Made by a program: the position numbers and the translations under genes
Shown here: positions 23,331 to 33,023 of the stretch, piece after piece
Layout of the letters: the number at the start of each line of letters is the position of its first letter
Numbering within the stretch: the stretch's first letter is position 1
Notes under the pieces: model-generated
Told to the model about the DNA's origin: nothing
The model's input: only the letters and a program-made list of their open reading frames with translations
The model's database searches: none
NCBI RefSeq assembly: GCF_026151205.1
Contig: NC_087081.1
Location: forward strand, 12,792,340-12,856,339
Reading direction: 5' to 3'
Source of the DNA: Bolinopsis microptera
Lineage: Eukaryota > Ctenophora > Tentaculata > Lobata > Bolinopsidae
Length of the DNA stretch: 64,000 bases

Positions 23331-23617
23331 TCAGTTTACTATTTCACACACTGAGTACAATCTTTTGACATTTCAACTTTAAGCTCTATCTTTCAAATAC
23401 ACATTTTTATTTTGTAGTTTACGCTACGTGCCTGTCTTCTTTGCCTACTTTACTCTAAACTACGTTGTTTTCTACAAGTAGTTCTGAGTCCTCCCTTCCT
23501 ACTCCTATTTGGACTGTGTTGTTTCCTACAACCAGTTCTTTGACTACACTTCTCCCTATCTGAGTTTTACTTATTGGCTGTTTTTTACAGCTAACTCAGT
23601 CAACACGACTACTCCCT

Positions 23618-25096
23618 ATGGATACATCTCAGGTAAATGCCGTGGTTGAGCTCATTCGTGACTCCCACAAGTTCGATTCATCTTTAGGTGTATATTATCA
23701 TAATATGCAGGATGCTTTGCCTCCTTTATCACATGCTTATTCTGACCCCCTGACCGTGTGCTCCTCTGTAGTACTGCGGTTAGAGTGTGGTTCTTATGTG
23801 TTCATTTCTGATCTTAAGTCAGGTCCTAAGATACCCCACGTTAGATTGTTTTGTAGTTCCTTAGTTCAGCTCATGTTTCCTTTATCTGATAAGTTGCAAC
23901 AGTTCTTTAAGCACTTTTTCCCCTGTAAGCACACTTTAGATGTATATGAATGTTCTGAACACTGCTCACTAGATAAGGATGGCTCTGTAGAGGCTCTCTT
24001 AAATTTATATAGCTGCATAATAACTGATAGGTCTCTTAAGTTTAATTTCTTGGAGAGCCAGAAAGTATTAGATGGAATAGTTGCAAGTTTCCACACCTCC
24101 ATAAGTTCTAAGATTTTAGTTAGATACTCTGACCAGTTGTTTCATTCTGTTGAGGAAGTTCGGGCAGACAAGTCGTACTCTGTTATGATTTGTTCTGCCG
24201 AACAGGTACTCCAGAATAGGAAGGAACTAGGTGCCAAGTTAGATAATCAGTCACGTAAACATTCAGTCAAACCCTCTGTCGACTCAGACGAGGATTTCGA
24301 GCAAGCACCTAAGTTTAAGAGTAAGAAGTTGAAACGTTCAGATATAGATTTGCCTAAGTTTTCTGATTATGTAAAGATTGATCCATCTATTTCCAAACAT
24401 AGTCTAGATTGTATTAAGGAACTGTCTTCCTCTCGTCCCTCATCCAAATCATCTGTACCACCCAACTCATCTGTACCACCCAACTCATCTGTACCACCCA
24501 ACTCATCTGTACCACCCAACTCATCTGTACCACCCAACTCATCTGTACCACCCAACTCATCTGTACCACCCAAATCATCAGCTCAACCCAAATCATCAGC
24601 TCAACCAAAATCATCAGCTCAACCCAAATCATCAATTCAACCCAAATCATCAACTCAACCCAAATCATCAGCTCAACCCAAATCATCTGTACCACCTAAA
24701 TCATCAGTTCAACCCAAATCATCAGCCCAACCCAAGTCATCAGTTCTACCCAAATCATCAGCTCAACCCAAATCATCAGTTCAACCCAAATCATCAGCTC
24801 AACCCAAATCTTCAGCTCAACCAAAATCATCAGCTCAACCCAAATCATCAGTTCAACCCAAATCATCAACTCAACCCAAATCATCAGCTCAACCCAAATC
24901 ATCTGTACCACCTAAATCATCAGTTCAACCCAAATCATCAGCTCTGGATCAGAAATGGATCCTTCCCAGCCTACTATCCTTACCCACAGCTTCACCTCTA
25001 CCTTCCTCCAACCTTGCCTGGAAGTTCATCCTACTACTGTGCTTAGTTCTTTTAGATCTGCGTTTAAATTATTATAACCGAGTTAAATTATTTTGA
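23618..25096 (+). CDS. Unknown protein with SSxxPx hexapeptide repeats and C-terminal hydrophobic tail
   Basis: A 492-codon intact frame starting MDTSQVNAVVELIRDSH. No family is recognised. Residues 1-200 look globular, with several cysteines. About 215-250 is charged and contains a KSKKLKR cluster that could be a nuclear signal. About 280-440 is a hexapeptide array (SSVPPN seven times, then SSAQPK/SSVQPK types), giving a proline- and serine-rich, probably extended stalk. The last 28 residues contain WKFILLLCLVLLDL, a short hydrophobic stretch that could be a tail anchor. The start is supported by the conserved ATG in both arms and a pyrimidine-rich splice-acceptor-like 'ctgttttttacag' ending 26 bp upstream, which suggests a 5' UTR intron or leader. 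Conservation between arms suggests it belongs to the giant element. It could be a structural or gag-like element protein or a captured host gene; the sequence does not decide. Confidence 0.6.
   Translation: MDTSQVNAVVELIRDSHKFDSSLGVYYHNMQDALPPLSHAYSDPLTVCSSVVLRLECGSYVFISDLKSGPKIPHVRLFCSSLVQLMFPLSDKLQQFFKHFFPCKHTLDVYECSEHCSLDKDGSVEALLNLYSCIITDRSLKFNFLESQKVLDGIVASFHTSISSKILVRYSDQLFHSVEEVRADKSYSVMICSAEQVLQNRKELGAKLDNQSRKHSVKPSVDSDEDFEQAPKFKSKKLKRSDIDLPKFSDYVKIDPSISKHSLDCIKELSSSRPSSKSSVPPNSSVPPNSSVPPNSSVPPNSSVPPNSSVPPNSSVPPKSSAQPKSSAQPKSSAQPKSSIQPKSSTQPKSSAQPKSSVPPKSSVQPKSSAQPKSSVLPKSSAQPKSSVQPKSSAQPKSSAQPKSSAQPKSSVQPKSSTQPKSSAQPKSSVPPKSSVQPKSSALDQKWILPSLLSLPTASPLPSSNLAWKFILLLCLVLLDLRLNYYNRVKLF
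24438..24950 (+). repeat. 18-bp minisatellite in the right-arm gene
   Basis: About 29 units of an 18-bp coding repeat, the first seven of the 'tcatctgtaccacccaac' type and the rest mostly 'tcatcagctcaacccaaa'. The unit length is a multiple of three, so changes in unit number keep the reading frame. Confidence 0.9.
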
Positions 25097-25539
25097 AGGT
25101 ATTGAAGTATTGAATGATATTATGATTGATGTTGTGCAAAACTATTACTACCGCTTTATTACTGCCAATTGCTGTTACAATTTGTAGAAACTGATTTATA
25201 CATTTATACACATGATATCAAAAAATCAAATCTCAAAAATAACAAAGTAACAATCTGCTCTCTTTAATTATTGAAATCCATCCAAGTAAAAAGTTGTATT
25301 ACCAGAGAGGTTAAATTTAAATTTCAAACAACCTTGTCTACAGCTTCTTGGAAGAAAATGGAACCGGATTCTAGTGGACGTTATGAAACTGGTAGGGCTA
25401 CAAAACTAAGTTGGAACACATCTTGTTTGAATACTGTTGAACCAAATTCAACTCTCTGCAACAACACAAGCAGACAAAATTTCTCAAAATCCGTTTTATC
25501 TGCTCAACTGGTTCTAAATTCTTGAATCCAGCCAAGGGT

Positions 25540-26400
25540 ATAATGGGTGTTCTGGGAGTGCTAGGGCCACCAAACTTTGTGGGAACACTATTAGGGTCAA
25601 TACCAAACGATTCCTACCTGTTTTGGGGCCATCCGACGAGTTTTAGAAACAATTTCATTTTTGTTCATTCCGTTCATTCCATGACTCAGGGAGTCTTGGG
25701 CGACTATTTTGACGTCAAAATAGTTAGTAAACACATCCCCCTACACCGTACAATCATCTCCAGCACTCTGCAGCCCCTTTAACAGACTGAAATGACCGTA
25801 TCAATATCGGATACTCAGGAACCAGCTTTTTGATACGGAAATGGAATTAAGTCTCTAGTGGGCGTTCTGGGAGTGCTAGGGCCACCAAACTTGGTAGGAA
25901 CACTATAAGGGTCAATACCAAACGATTCCGACCTGTTTTGGGGCAATCCGACGAGTTTTAGAAAAAATTTAATTTTTGTTCATTCCGTTCATTCCATGAC
26001 TCAGGGAGTCTTGGGCGACTATTTTGACGTCAAAATAGTTAGTAAACACATCCCCCTACACCGTACAATCATCTCCAGCACTCTGCAGCCCCTTTAACAG
26101 ACTGAAATGACCGTATCAATATCGGATACTCCAGCTTTTTGATACGGAAATGGAATTAAGTCTCTAGTGGGCGTTCTGGGAGTGCTAGGGCCACCAAACT
26201 TTGTAGGAACACTATAAGGGTCAATACCAAACGATTCCGACCTGTTTTGGGGCAATCCGACGAGTTTTAGAAACAATTTCATTTTTGTTCATTCCGTTCA
26301 TTCCATGACTCAGGGAGCCTCTGGCGACTATTTTGACGTCAAAATAGTTAGTAAACACATCCCCCTACACCGTTCAACCATTTCCAGCACTCTGAAACTA
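25540..26400 (-). repeat. Array of three 315-bp repeats, right arm
   Basis: Inverted counterpart of the left array, with TGACGTCA cores at 25710, 26025 and 26334 (spacing 315 and 309). The right arm has three units where the left has five, so the array has changed copy number since the arms formed. Confidence 0.88.
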
Positions 26401-26662
26401 CTTTAAAAGACTGAAATGACCGTATCAAAATGCCTCAAAAACCGTATCATCTGGTTCCACAATTTCGGATTCATCTTCTGGACTTCAGATGTAACACGCC
26501 AAAACCAAAGTATTAAAGCTCTTTGGCAAGCATCGAGTACGATACGACGCGCAACTGTGCTTGAAGTGACGACGCGCACGAGCGATAAGGAGCTACTTAT
26601 CGCTCGGTCGACCGAGCCATAAGTCTTATCGCTCGTGCGCGCCACCCGACTACCATGAGCCT
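26400..26662 (-). repeat. Right outer terminal repeat of the giant palindrome
   Basis: Inverted copy of 6077-6340 with minor differences (for example an extra 'cttatcgctcgtgcgcg' block near 26625). It ends in CACCCGACTACCATGAGCCT followed by TA. Confidence 0.75.
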
Positions 26663-26664
26663 TA

Positions 26665-27141
26665 GATACTTTAAAAATGATAAGACACTATAAAATTGTA
26701 TTTAAAGAACAAAGCACAATTAAATGTTATTATTTAATTAACACATTATATAATGGCATAATGGGGCTCATCGTTTTTGTGGAAAAATTTACAACATATT
26801 TTGTACTAATTTTATCTGTAATTATTTTTAAAAATTAATTAAATTCAAAGTTAGAAGTGTTTTAGAACCATTCCATATATCAAAACTTGAAATTGTTCTT
26901 GAAATTTCGTATTTTGCATCTCTAAGAATATTCTGGGTCACTATTATATCACAATCAAACTGTTGTTTGTTCAATATCTTCAATAGCGTCCGCTTCTGTG
27001 CCAATGATCGTCCTTCCTCGGCCTCCTGAAAAAATTTGTACAAAACCTTTATTGTTAATGTAAAATATCAGATCAAGCGATTCGATTAAAATTCTGCTGT
27101 CATAAGACTATGATAAGGTTGATAAATAAATATCGATAGTA
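26665..27141. other. AT-rich spacer
   Basis: Low-complexity AT-rich sequence. A 71-codon minus-strand frame at 26828-27043 has no recognisable features and is left uncalled. Confidence 0.5.
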
Positions 27142-28155
27142 TTAATATTTATCTATGAACATTGAACATTTACCACGATTTATAGAAGTTTCCACGTTGG
27201 TAATGTGCTGATAAGACAGCTGCATCTTCGACCGGATAAATGCTCTGAAGCTAGAAACGGTCAGACAATAGATGTAGAAGTTGCTCATGGTGTTTAAAGA
27301 CATCAGCGAGATTGCAGCTCTAAAAAACGTGACTTGGAAATGGAATGAACTCTTGCTCTTGTCCTCTAGTTTCATGATAGATTCCACAATATGGTAAGCA
27401 ACGTATGGTAGGATAGATACACAGTAAACAGTTGCTGTAAGAACTGTTGTCAGGATTCCCTGCCACTTCAAACTTTCCCTGCTCCGGTAAACGACTTGTC
27501 TGGCTTCAATCAGCAAATAGAGGGTGGTTGACACAACCAGGCATGTTGGAATAAATCCAAATAGAACTGCAACAAAAGGCCTCAGATAGTTCCAAATCTC
27601 CGACGAGAAACCATAATCACATAGATAGCCCTTATACGAAAAGAAAACATCATCTTTATCTCCGAGAAGGAATATGACCGGTAAGGTGAAAGCTAACAAC
27701 CAGCATGCCACGCAGATCAAGTGTGCTTTCTTCCGAGTGGCTGTTCCAAATTGGAGGGGATATTTGATGAGGAGCAGTTTGCTGGTTGTCATGATACAGA
27801 TGAGCAGCGCACTCGTCAGATTTGAATAGAACTGTGCATATGAGTAGAAGTAGCAGAATAGTTTTCCTAGCATCCACCTATCAGAGATAACAGAAACCAT
27901 CTTTGGGAAAACGTAGGTAGCAGATACCATCAGGTCACAGAATGCCATGTGCTGGATGATGACAATGATGACTCGGTGAAGTCTAAAGGCTTTGTACTTT
28001 ATTGATGCTATCAGAATGGTTATGTCTCCTATTAAAGATGAGGCAATGACGAATAGATAGTATCCTGCCCAAGTGTATCTTATAGCATCACTTTTAATGC
28101 CGTAAGCAGTTTGGTTACTGTCCTCATGATAGTATTGGGTTGTTGTCATATTCAA
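27142..28155 (-). CDS. Rhodopsin-like (class A) G protein-coupled receptor
   Basis: A single-exon 337-codon frame. The N-terminus has two N-glycosylation sequons (NMT, NQT). Seven hydrophobic segments are visible: about residues 30-54, 64-90, 98-124 ('FCYFYSYAQFYSNLTSALLICIM', shown in part), 144-164, 187-213, 233-257 and 269-296. The extracellular cysteine pair is present (TM3 'KLFCYF' and loop 2 'YLCDYG'), as are an ICL2 'KYPL' motif, a TM6 proline 'SILPY' and a TM7 'NFYIYCL'. The DRY position reads TSK and the NPxxY motif reads NFYIY, so it is a divergent receptor. The ligand cannot be inferred. Three CRE-like sites lie upstream, and an EF-hand gene is transcribed away from it. Confidence 0.85.
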   Translation of the reverse strand: MNMTTTQYYHEDSNQTAYGIKSDAIRYTWAGYYLFVIASSLIGDITILIASIKYKAFRLHRVIIVIIQHMAFCDLMVSATYVFPKMVSVISDRWMLGKLFCYFYSYAQFYSNLTSALLICIMTTSKLLLIKYPLQFGTATRKKAHLICVACWLLAFTLPVIFLLGDKDDVFFSYKGYLCDYGFSSEIWNYLRPFVAVLFGFIPTCLVVSTTLYLLIEARQVVYRSRESLKWQGILTTVLTATVYCVSILPYVAYHIVESIMKLEDKSKSSFHFQVTFFRAAISLMSLNTMSNFYIYCLTVSSFRAFIRSKMQLSYQHITNVETSINRGKCSMFIDKY

Positions 28156-28392
28156 GTATTTTAAAAATTAAAAACTTTTGAATGAGCGACAAGAAGGAAA
28201 ATGAGCTATCAATTTTGTGAATTTAAGGGGTTTCAGGCTTATCATCTTTCTCATAGTTATATGATAACCCATCTCTTATATCTTGAGGGGGCATGGTGCA
28301 ATTTTGCTACTCAATTTACAGATTTAGAGGTTCTTTAGAGGGCGTACCGACAATTGCTCCCAGTTCCCACGGCTTAACAAGTTCCCTCTCAG

Positions 28393-28446
28393 TGACGTCA
28401 CAAGTTACCTCTCAGTGACGTCACAAGTTCCCTCTCAGTGACGTCA
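28393..28446. promoter_or_regulatory. Three tandem CRE sites (TGACGTCA)
   Basis: Perfect TGACGTCA octamers at 28393-28400, 28416-28423 and 28439-28446, 23 bp apart, with the same 'caagtt(a/c)cctctcag' spacer. A fourth weaker site, TAACGTCA, follows near 28456. They lie 238-291 bp upstream of the receptor's ATG (minus strand). CREB/ATF-type binding is known for this octamer; control of the receptor is inferred. Confidence 0.6.
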
Positions 28447-28455
28447 TGCTATTCG

Positions 28456-28909
28456 TAACGTCAGAGTCTCAAAAAGATAGTTCAAACTTCATGAATTGAG
28501 ATCAAATCTTTTGCAATGCATTAAGAATCAATATATGCACGTACACAAATCACTCAAAATACTTTTCAAAGATAAAATAGCATATTCAAAAAACACTACT
28601 GTCTTATTTCTCCGTGAAAAGCACAATGTCGAGGTGCCTCGAAAGTGCAGTATTCTTAAACGTTTCCCCTCTCAATTTTGGTCGAAACACGTTAACTTTA
28701 ACACGTTACTAATAGTGCAGAATCAAGCGAGTAGAAGAACTATTTCATATGTTTCAAATTGTATGTGCCTTCTGTGGAGATATAGTTCGCGCCATAACTG
28801 ATAACATAATCCGTTCTCTGAAGCGGTTAAGGCCGAACTGCATTCTTACTTCTGCCCCTACCGCGGACGGCCATCAATCTCTGGACGTTCAAATTGAATT
28901 CCGCTGTTT
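28456..28909. other. Spacer between CRE sites and miniature element
   Basis: Two short plus-strand frames exist but have no recognisable features. No gene is supported. It could contain the 5' UTR or promoter of the EF-hand gene. Confidence 0.4.
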
Positions 28910-28912
28910 TAA

Positions 28913-29098
28913 GGGGTCGTTCACATACGTAATTCACATTACGTAATCACTTTTTGAACAATGTTTACCCCGGGTCCCCGTCCCCCCTCCGTAATCAGTT
29001 TTACACATAGCTATTGTGTCAAAATTACACTAGCGTAATCATTTGGAAACCCCCTCCCCCCTCGGCTGATTACGTAATATCAATATGTGAACGACCCC
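28913..29098. mobile_element. Harbinger-like miniature element, 186 bp
   Basis: Terminal inverted repeats GGGGTCGTTCACATA at the left and TATGTGAACGACCCC at the right, flanked by the 3-bp direct repeat TAA (28910-28912 and 29099-29101). A TWA target duplication with G-rich ends suits PIF/Harbinger. Internal 'attacgtaat' blocks extend the pairing. It ends 26 bp upstream of the first EF-hand exon. Confidence 0.8.
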
Positions 29099-29133
29099 TA
29101 ATTACTTAATTACTGGTATTTCAGGCAGTCTCG

Positions 29134-29819
29134 ATGGCATTGGGAGACCCAATTGAATCAGCGGTTCGGGAGAACTTTATTAAACTCGACAAAGACCGGC
29201 TAGTTTCTCTTTAATATCAACAATACAATTGCTGGGAACTTTTTTTAAATGTTTATAAACGATTTAAGACACCATAATATCTAGTAAAAATAAAAGACCA
29301 CGCTTATTCGATATAACTATAAGTTCTCCACTAACTTGTCGTTTGATTTCATTTAATCTTATCCACCCCATGTTGACCTATACAAAATATTGAAAATCTT
29401 TGCCGTTTGTTCACTGATAGTTTATAAAACATGTTATCACACTTTATCTCTGTGACTGTAGATCAGGGTCACTAGATCAACAAGAACTGGGGGATTTGTT
29501 AGAAGGGTGTGATACTGATAATCATAAGAAAGAGCAGGTGAGACAACATATTACACATCTGAAGTTAATACTGCATAATGGTTAGAGTCGTTGTATTATT
29601 CCTGAGGGAGGTAGTCATGATCAGGTACACCCATCTTTCATCTCAGTATAATTATAGGGCACGATTTTTGTTGCTTACCTGTAGCTTGTTCGACGAAGAT
29701 GGCTTTAGGGTCTCACTCTCGTATTTTCTTTCTAGATTCTGGAACTGTTGGATTGTATGGATGCTGATAAGGACGGTAAACTTAGCTACGCAGAGATTGT
29801 TCGAGCTGTGTGCTTCTGA
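29134..29819 (+). CDS. Small EF-hand calcium-binding protein, three exons
   Basis: Spliced model 29134-29198, 29462-29537, 29736-29819 gives 74 residues. EF-hand 1 is DKDRSGSLDQQE, with its loop split across the first intron; EF-hand 2 is DADKDGKLSYAE. Both have calcium ligands at positions 1, 3, 5 and 12, so this is one calmodulin-like lobe and nothing else. Splice sites: a GC donor at 29199 (cg|gctagt) with acceptor 'gactgtag'; then 'cag|gtgag' with 'tttctttctag'. The phases agree and the 12-residue loop is restored exactly, which is strong evidence for the unusual GC-AG intron. The ATG follows an acceptor-like 'tggtatttcag' at 29124, so a 5' UTR exon or spliced leader may precede it, and a longer N-terminus is possible. 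Target proteins are unknown. Confidence 0.75.
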
Positions 29820-30157
29820 AGAAAATGAACTTGATTCAGCACCCATAATGCAGCTTAAATTGATTAACACCTACCTTATCGGACCTTATTTGACCGGACA
29901 TTACGTGAACGGACATAATTGTGAGCGCGGACATTGACATGAATACTCGAATTCGAAACCATCAAAAGTCCGAATTTGTACTTTGACGCCAAATCGTCGT
30001 TTGAATGTGGAACAGTTTTGAAAAACTTTACTTAAGTACTAGCAAAATAGAGATTCTTATAATAATAGAATTCTTATAGTTATAGGCAGTTTTTATCAGT
30101 AGTTTTGTGTGCGCGTTGAATTATCTCTCTCTGGCTTTGTAGATTTGAATACATTGT
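29820..30157. other. Intergenic spacer
   Basis: No gene seen. It contains the presumed 3' UTR of the EF-hand gene and the 5' side of a LINE ORF1 remnant. Confidence 0.4.
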
Positions 30158-31055
30158 TTGTACATTTTCTGTACATCGTGTACGATGCCTTTTCCGCTAC
30201 AGAATGAAATTGAATACTTGGATATGGTAGATGATGCTATGATTGAGAATGGCGAGTTCCTTACGGAATATGTGAATCAGATACACATGGCGACTGACAG
30301 TATTTTCAAGGAGATAAAAAGTAAAATCGGTGTTCAACACAACGATGATGTGTGATTGAACCAGAGAGGTGCGCATAGAGGAAGGTTGTCAGAGTGGTTA
30401 AAAGTAGTGTACTGTATGCTGAACAATTATTGTGGTCCATTGTTACAATCCGCCGAGGAAACAGCTACCAACAACCGAACGTTCAGGAAAGAAAAAATAG
30501 CAGATACAACTAAAATCATAGAACTACAAGAAAGATTACTGTCCAAGCAAGAAGAAGACATGGCAAAAATTAGTGATTAGCAGGAGAAGTTAGCTATGAA
30601 GAAGGATGATGAGATTGGAACTGTGAAAAGTGCAGCTCAGAAAGAGATCAAAACCTTTTCGTCTCTTTAGAAAAACACGTACAAAAACGCCTTTGCACCG
30701 AAGAAGATCCAAGCTGCAGTGAAAAGGGTTGCCATCGAAGAAGATCGAAATAAAAGTCTGATAATCTTTGGGCTTCCGGAGACTGAGGAGAACTTGCATG
30801 CTAAGGTATCGGGTATTCTGTTGGACCATCTCAACGAAGTACCGAAAATCTTGAGCTGTAAACGAGTTGGAAAGGACACAAGTACAACTGAGCAAGTCAA
30901 GCCAGTGAAATTCACTTTGTATAGTTCAGATCAAGCTCGTACCATCTTGAGCAAGACTAAGCTATTAAGACATGTTGAGGGGTTTAGCTAAGTTTATATC
31001 ACTCCTGATAGATCAGCTGCAGACAGGATTGCCTACAAAGCTACAAGACATATAG
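30158..31055 (+). pseudogene. LINE ORF1 remnant (coiled coil plus RRM-like domain), 5' part
   Basis: One continuous frame with four in-frame stops (TGA at 30353, TAG at 30578 and 30668, TAA at 30989) and no frameshift. A helical, coiled-coil-like stretch (about 30440-30700, 'KIIELQERLLSKQEEDMAK') precedes an RRM-like nucleic-acid-binding domain with 'RNKSLIIFGLPETEEN', 'CKRVGKD' and 'PVKFTLYSSDQARTIL', typical of LINE ORF1 proteins. It breaks after 'ADRIAYKATRHI', where the LTR element starts, and the same frame resumes at 40967-41062. Confidence 0.85.
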
Positions 31056-31670
31056 TGTAATATGTAGGCTGTTTGCAGCAGTTTTAGAGTAGTTTTAGCA
31101 GTTGTGTAGATTGTAATTTAGTGATTAATATGACCGTTAGTAATGAGTGTAGATTTAGGTAGTTAAGTGACCACGTGGTATCACGTGGCGCGTGTCGATA
31201 ACGCATTTCTGGACACGTTAGGATTAGTTCTGGAAAAGCTCTTTAGGTGACGTGTTTAATCAAAGTGTTAACCGCTGATCTAGAACGCCAAACGTGGCCC
31301 GTCTTGCCACAGTTTAAGTTGTGATTGTTGATAATATCTTAATATTCATCATTCGAACGTTATTACTCGATTCAACTGTTTCCTTTGTTCAACTCTAGCT
31401 TAGGACCGAATTGTAGCATTTGAACCGTTTGATTCACAGCACCGCACTTAGTTGCATGTATGTAGTAGTCATATCAGAGTAATTGGCAATACAAGTTATC
31501 GTGATTGTCGTATTAACGTAGAGTTCAATACTTAGTTATTGTGAGTTATTGCAGTTGTCAGTCGCTACAACGACTGAGAGTATAGTGTGTAGTGAGAGAC
31601 TTGTGAGCAGGCACTGTATACCATTGGTACGCCTCGGGAGGACTGGTCTGGTTGCCCACCTTATTTTACA
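31056..31670 (+). repeat. 5' LTR
   Basis: Direct copy of the 3' LTR at 35943-36551. It contains 'cacgtggtatcacgtggcgcgtg', with CACGTG cores and related half-sites near 31171, possible bHLH-type sites. Differences from the 3' copy include gctgTttgc/gctgGttgc and aataCaag/aataAaag. Confidence 0.85.
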
Positions 31671-31699
31671 CTATCTGGAGAACCTAGGAAAGTGGTACC

Positions 31700-33023
31700 A
31701 TGTCTGGACTCGCAGGAATGGAGCAGGAGATGAAGGAACTAGTAGAGGAGGAAAAACGGATTGTGGACCAGATAGTGGAGGTGAAAATGGAAATGAAGTC
31801 TTGGGACACAAGTGAGAAAGAGGCGGAGATAAAAGAGAGCAAAGTGGAGTTGTTTGATTTGAGCGAGAAGAGAGAGGAGTGTTTGAGCAGAGTGAGAGAG
31901 TTGGAGAGAGATATGAACAGGTGGAGAGAAGAAGCAGAGCTTGAGCGAGAGAGATTGATGAGGGAACCAGAAGTAAAGTTGGAGAACACGAGCAACTTAT
32001 TTCAAGAAAGAGCGAGAACGACTGAGAGCGAGAATCTGCAACCCGGAAATACAGAGAGAGATAAGGGAGAGTACACGATGAAATGTAAGGCGCCGAGGTA
32101 CAGGAAAAATGATGATTTCTGTACATTTCTGCAGAGATTCGAGCAGTGGGTCCTGTTATGCGGAGTAAAGGACAATCTCGACTTGAGGCTTGCAAATCAG
32201 ATAGAAGACGATGCAAAGTTCAAGAAAGTGAAGAACATCCGGCTATCCAGTGATGAGAGAGGTGACGTGAAGATGCTGATTGGTGCGGTGAAAAGAGAGA
32301 TATATCCCGCTACTGATGCAAGAATAATGAGGACAACGTTCCATAAGATGAAGCAGGAAGTGTTGGAGAGCGTGGAGCAGTTCGCAGAGAGAATACGGGA
32401 TACTGCTGAGAAGATCTACCCGAGAGCTGTGGAGAGAGAGTGCAGGTATCACTGTGTTGATACAGGGCGTGAGAGACCCCGCTATTAAAAGACGGCTCCT
32501 TCAGATGAACACGGAGACAGATTTTGATAGCGTGATCCGGTTAGCTATACAGGAGGAGCACATATCCAAGGCAGTAGAGGGAGATATGGACAGTGATCCG
32601 ATGACTACACTGGAATTCTCGGCACCTACTTACGGTGTTGGCAGGCAAGGTGAGAGAGAAAAGGATGAGAATGACTGTCAGATGTGTGGGAAGATGGGTC
32701 ACAAGGATGACTCGTGTTGGAGCAATATTGTGTGCCAGCTGTGTGAAGGTAAAGGGCATGTTGCCAGTGTTTGCAGGAGTAGAGTGAGTCCGGTTGAGCA
32801 GAGTAGCAGAGAGGCGAGTAGAGGTGCGAGTAGAGATGCGAGTAGAGGAGAGAGTCGCAGGCCGTTGATTTGTTATAATTGTCACGGTGAGGGTCACATT
32901 CAAAGATTCTGCAACGTCGACAGAGGGCGATCTGGAGGACGAGGAGGGCAGTACAGACCCACAGAGACTGAACAGTATGGAATGAGAGACCATTTAAACG
33001 GGCGTGCGACTGGACGAAATTGA
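31700..33023 (+). CDS. Gag polyprotein with three CCHC zinc knuckles, one frameshift
   Basis: ATG at 31700, 30 bp after the LTR. Residues 1-110 are highly charged and probably coiled coil, followed by a capsid-like region. At about 32450 the frame shifts by +1 into 32454-33023, where 'QGVRDPAIKRRLL' continues the gag fold. Three CX2CX4HX4C knuckles follow: CQMCGKMGHKDDSC, CQLCEGKGHVASVC and CYNCHGEGHIQRFC, which would bind packaged RNA. An RGASRD-type serine/arginine linker separates knuckles 2 and 3. The frameshift is probably a mutation or sequence error rather than programmed, as it lies mid-capsid. Confidence 0.82.

Larger units (their letters stand above)
6077..26662. mobile_element. Giant imperfect palindrome (20.6 kb), candidate foldback-type element
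   Basis: The outer 20 bases, AGGCTCATGGTAGTCGGGTG at 6077, recur inverted at 26643-26662, and a TA flanks both ends (6075-6076 and 26663-26664). Moving inward, sequence blocks recur in mirror order: a block with CGCTCG/GATAAG hairpins, 315-bp repeats, a 300-bp unique block (10551-10870 versus 25230-25545), the unknown gene with its 18-bp minisatellite, its promoter block, and an inner block that meets its own mirror at about 17461/17588. The left arm has a Penelope-like element and LINE A that the right arm lacks; the right arm has LINE B that the left arm lacks. In the unknown gene I count about five amino-acid differences in 283 between arms. A TA target site suits Tc1/mariner-like ends, but no transposase was recognised, so the class is open. 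Confidence 0.75.

Noticed and set aside
6077-26662. Explaining the giant palindrome purely as a fold-back read artefact
   Set aside because: The arms differ by three separate retroelement insertions, repeat copy number and point changes, which a folded read of one molecule would not produce. Joined haplotypes remain possible.
6077-26662. Calling the palindrome a Maverick/Polinton-type giant transposon
   Set aside because: No DNA polymerase B, integrase, packaging ATPase or capsid genes were seen; the only large ORFs besides the unknown gene belong to inserted retroelements.
30395-30415. 'gttgtcagagtggttaaa', resembling a tRNA D-arm
   Set aside because: No matching acceptor, anticodon or T-arm found around it; it lies inside the LINE ORF1 remnant.
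31671-32216. Serine/leucine-rich minus-strand frames over gag
   Set aside because: Antisense of the gag coding region.
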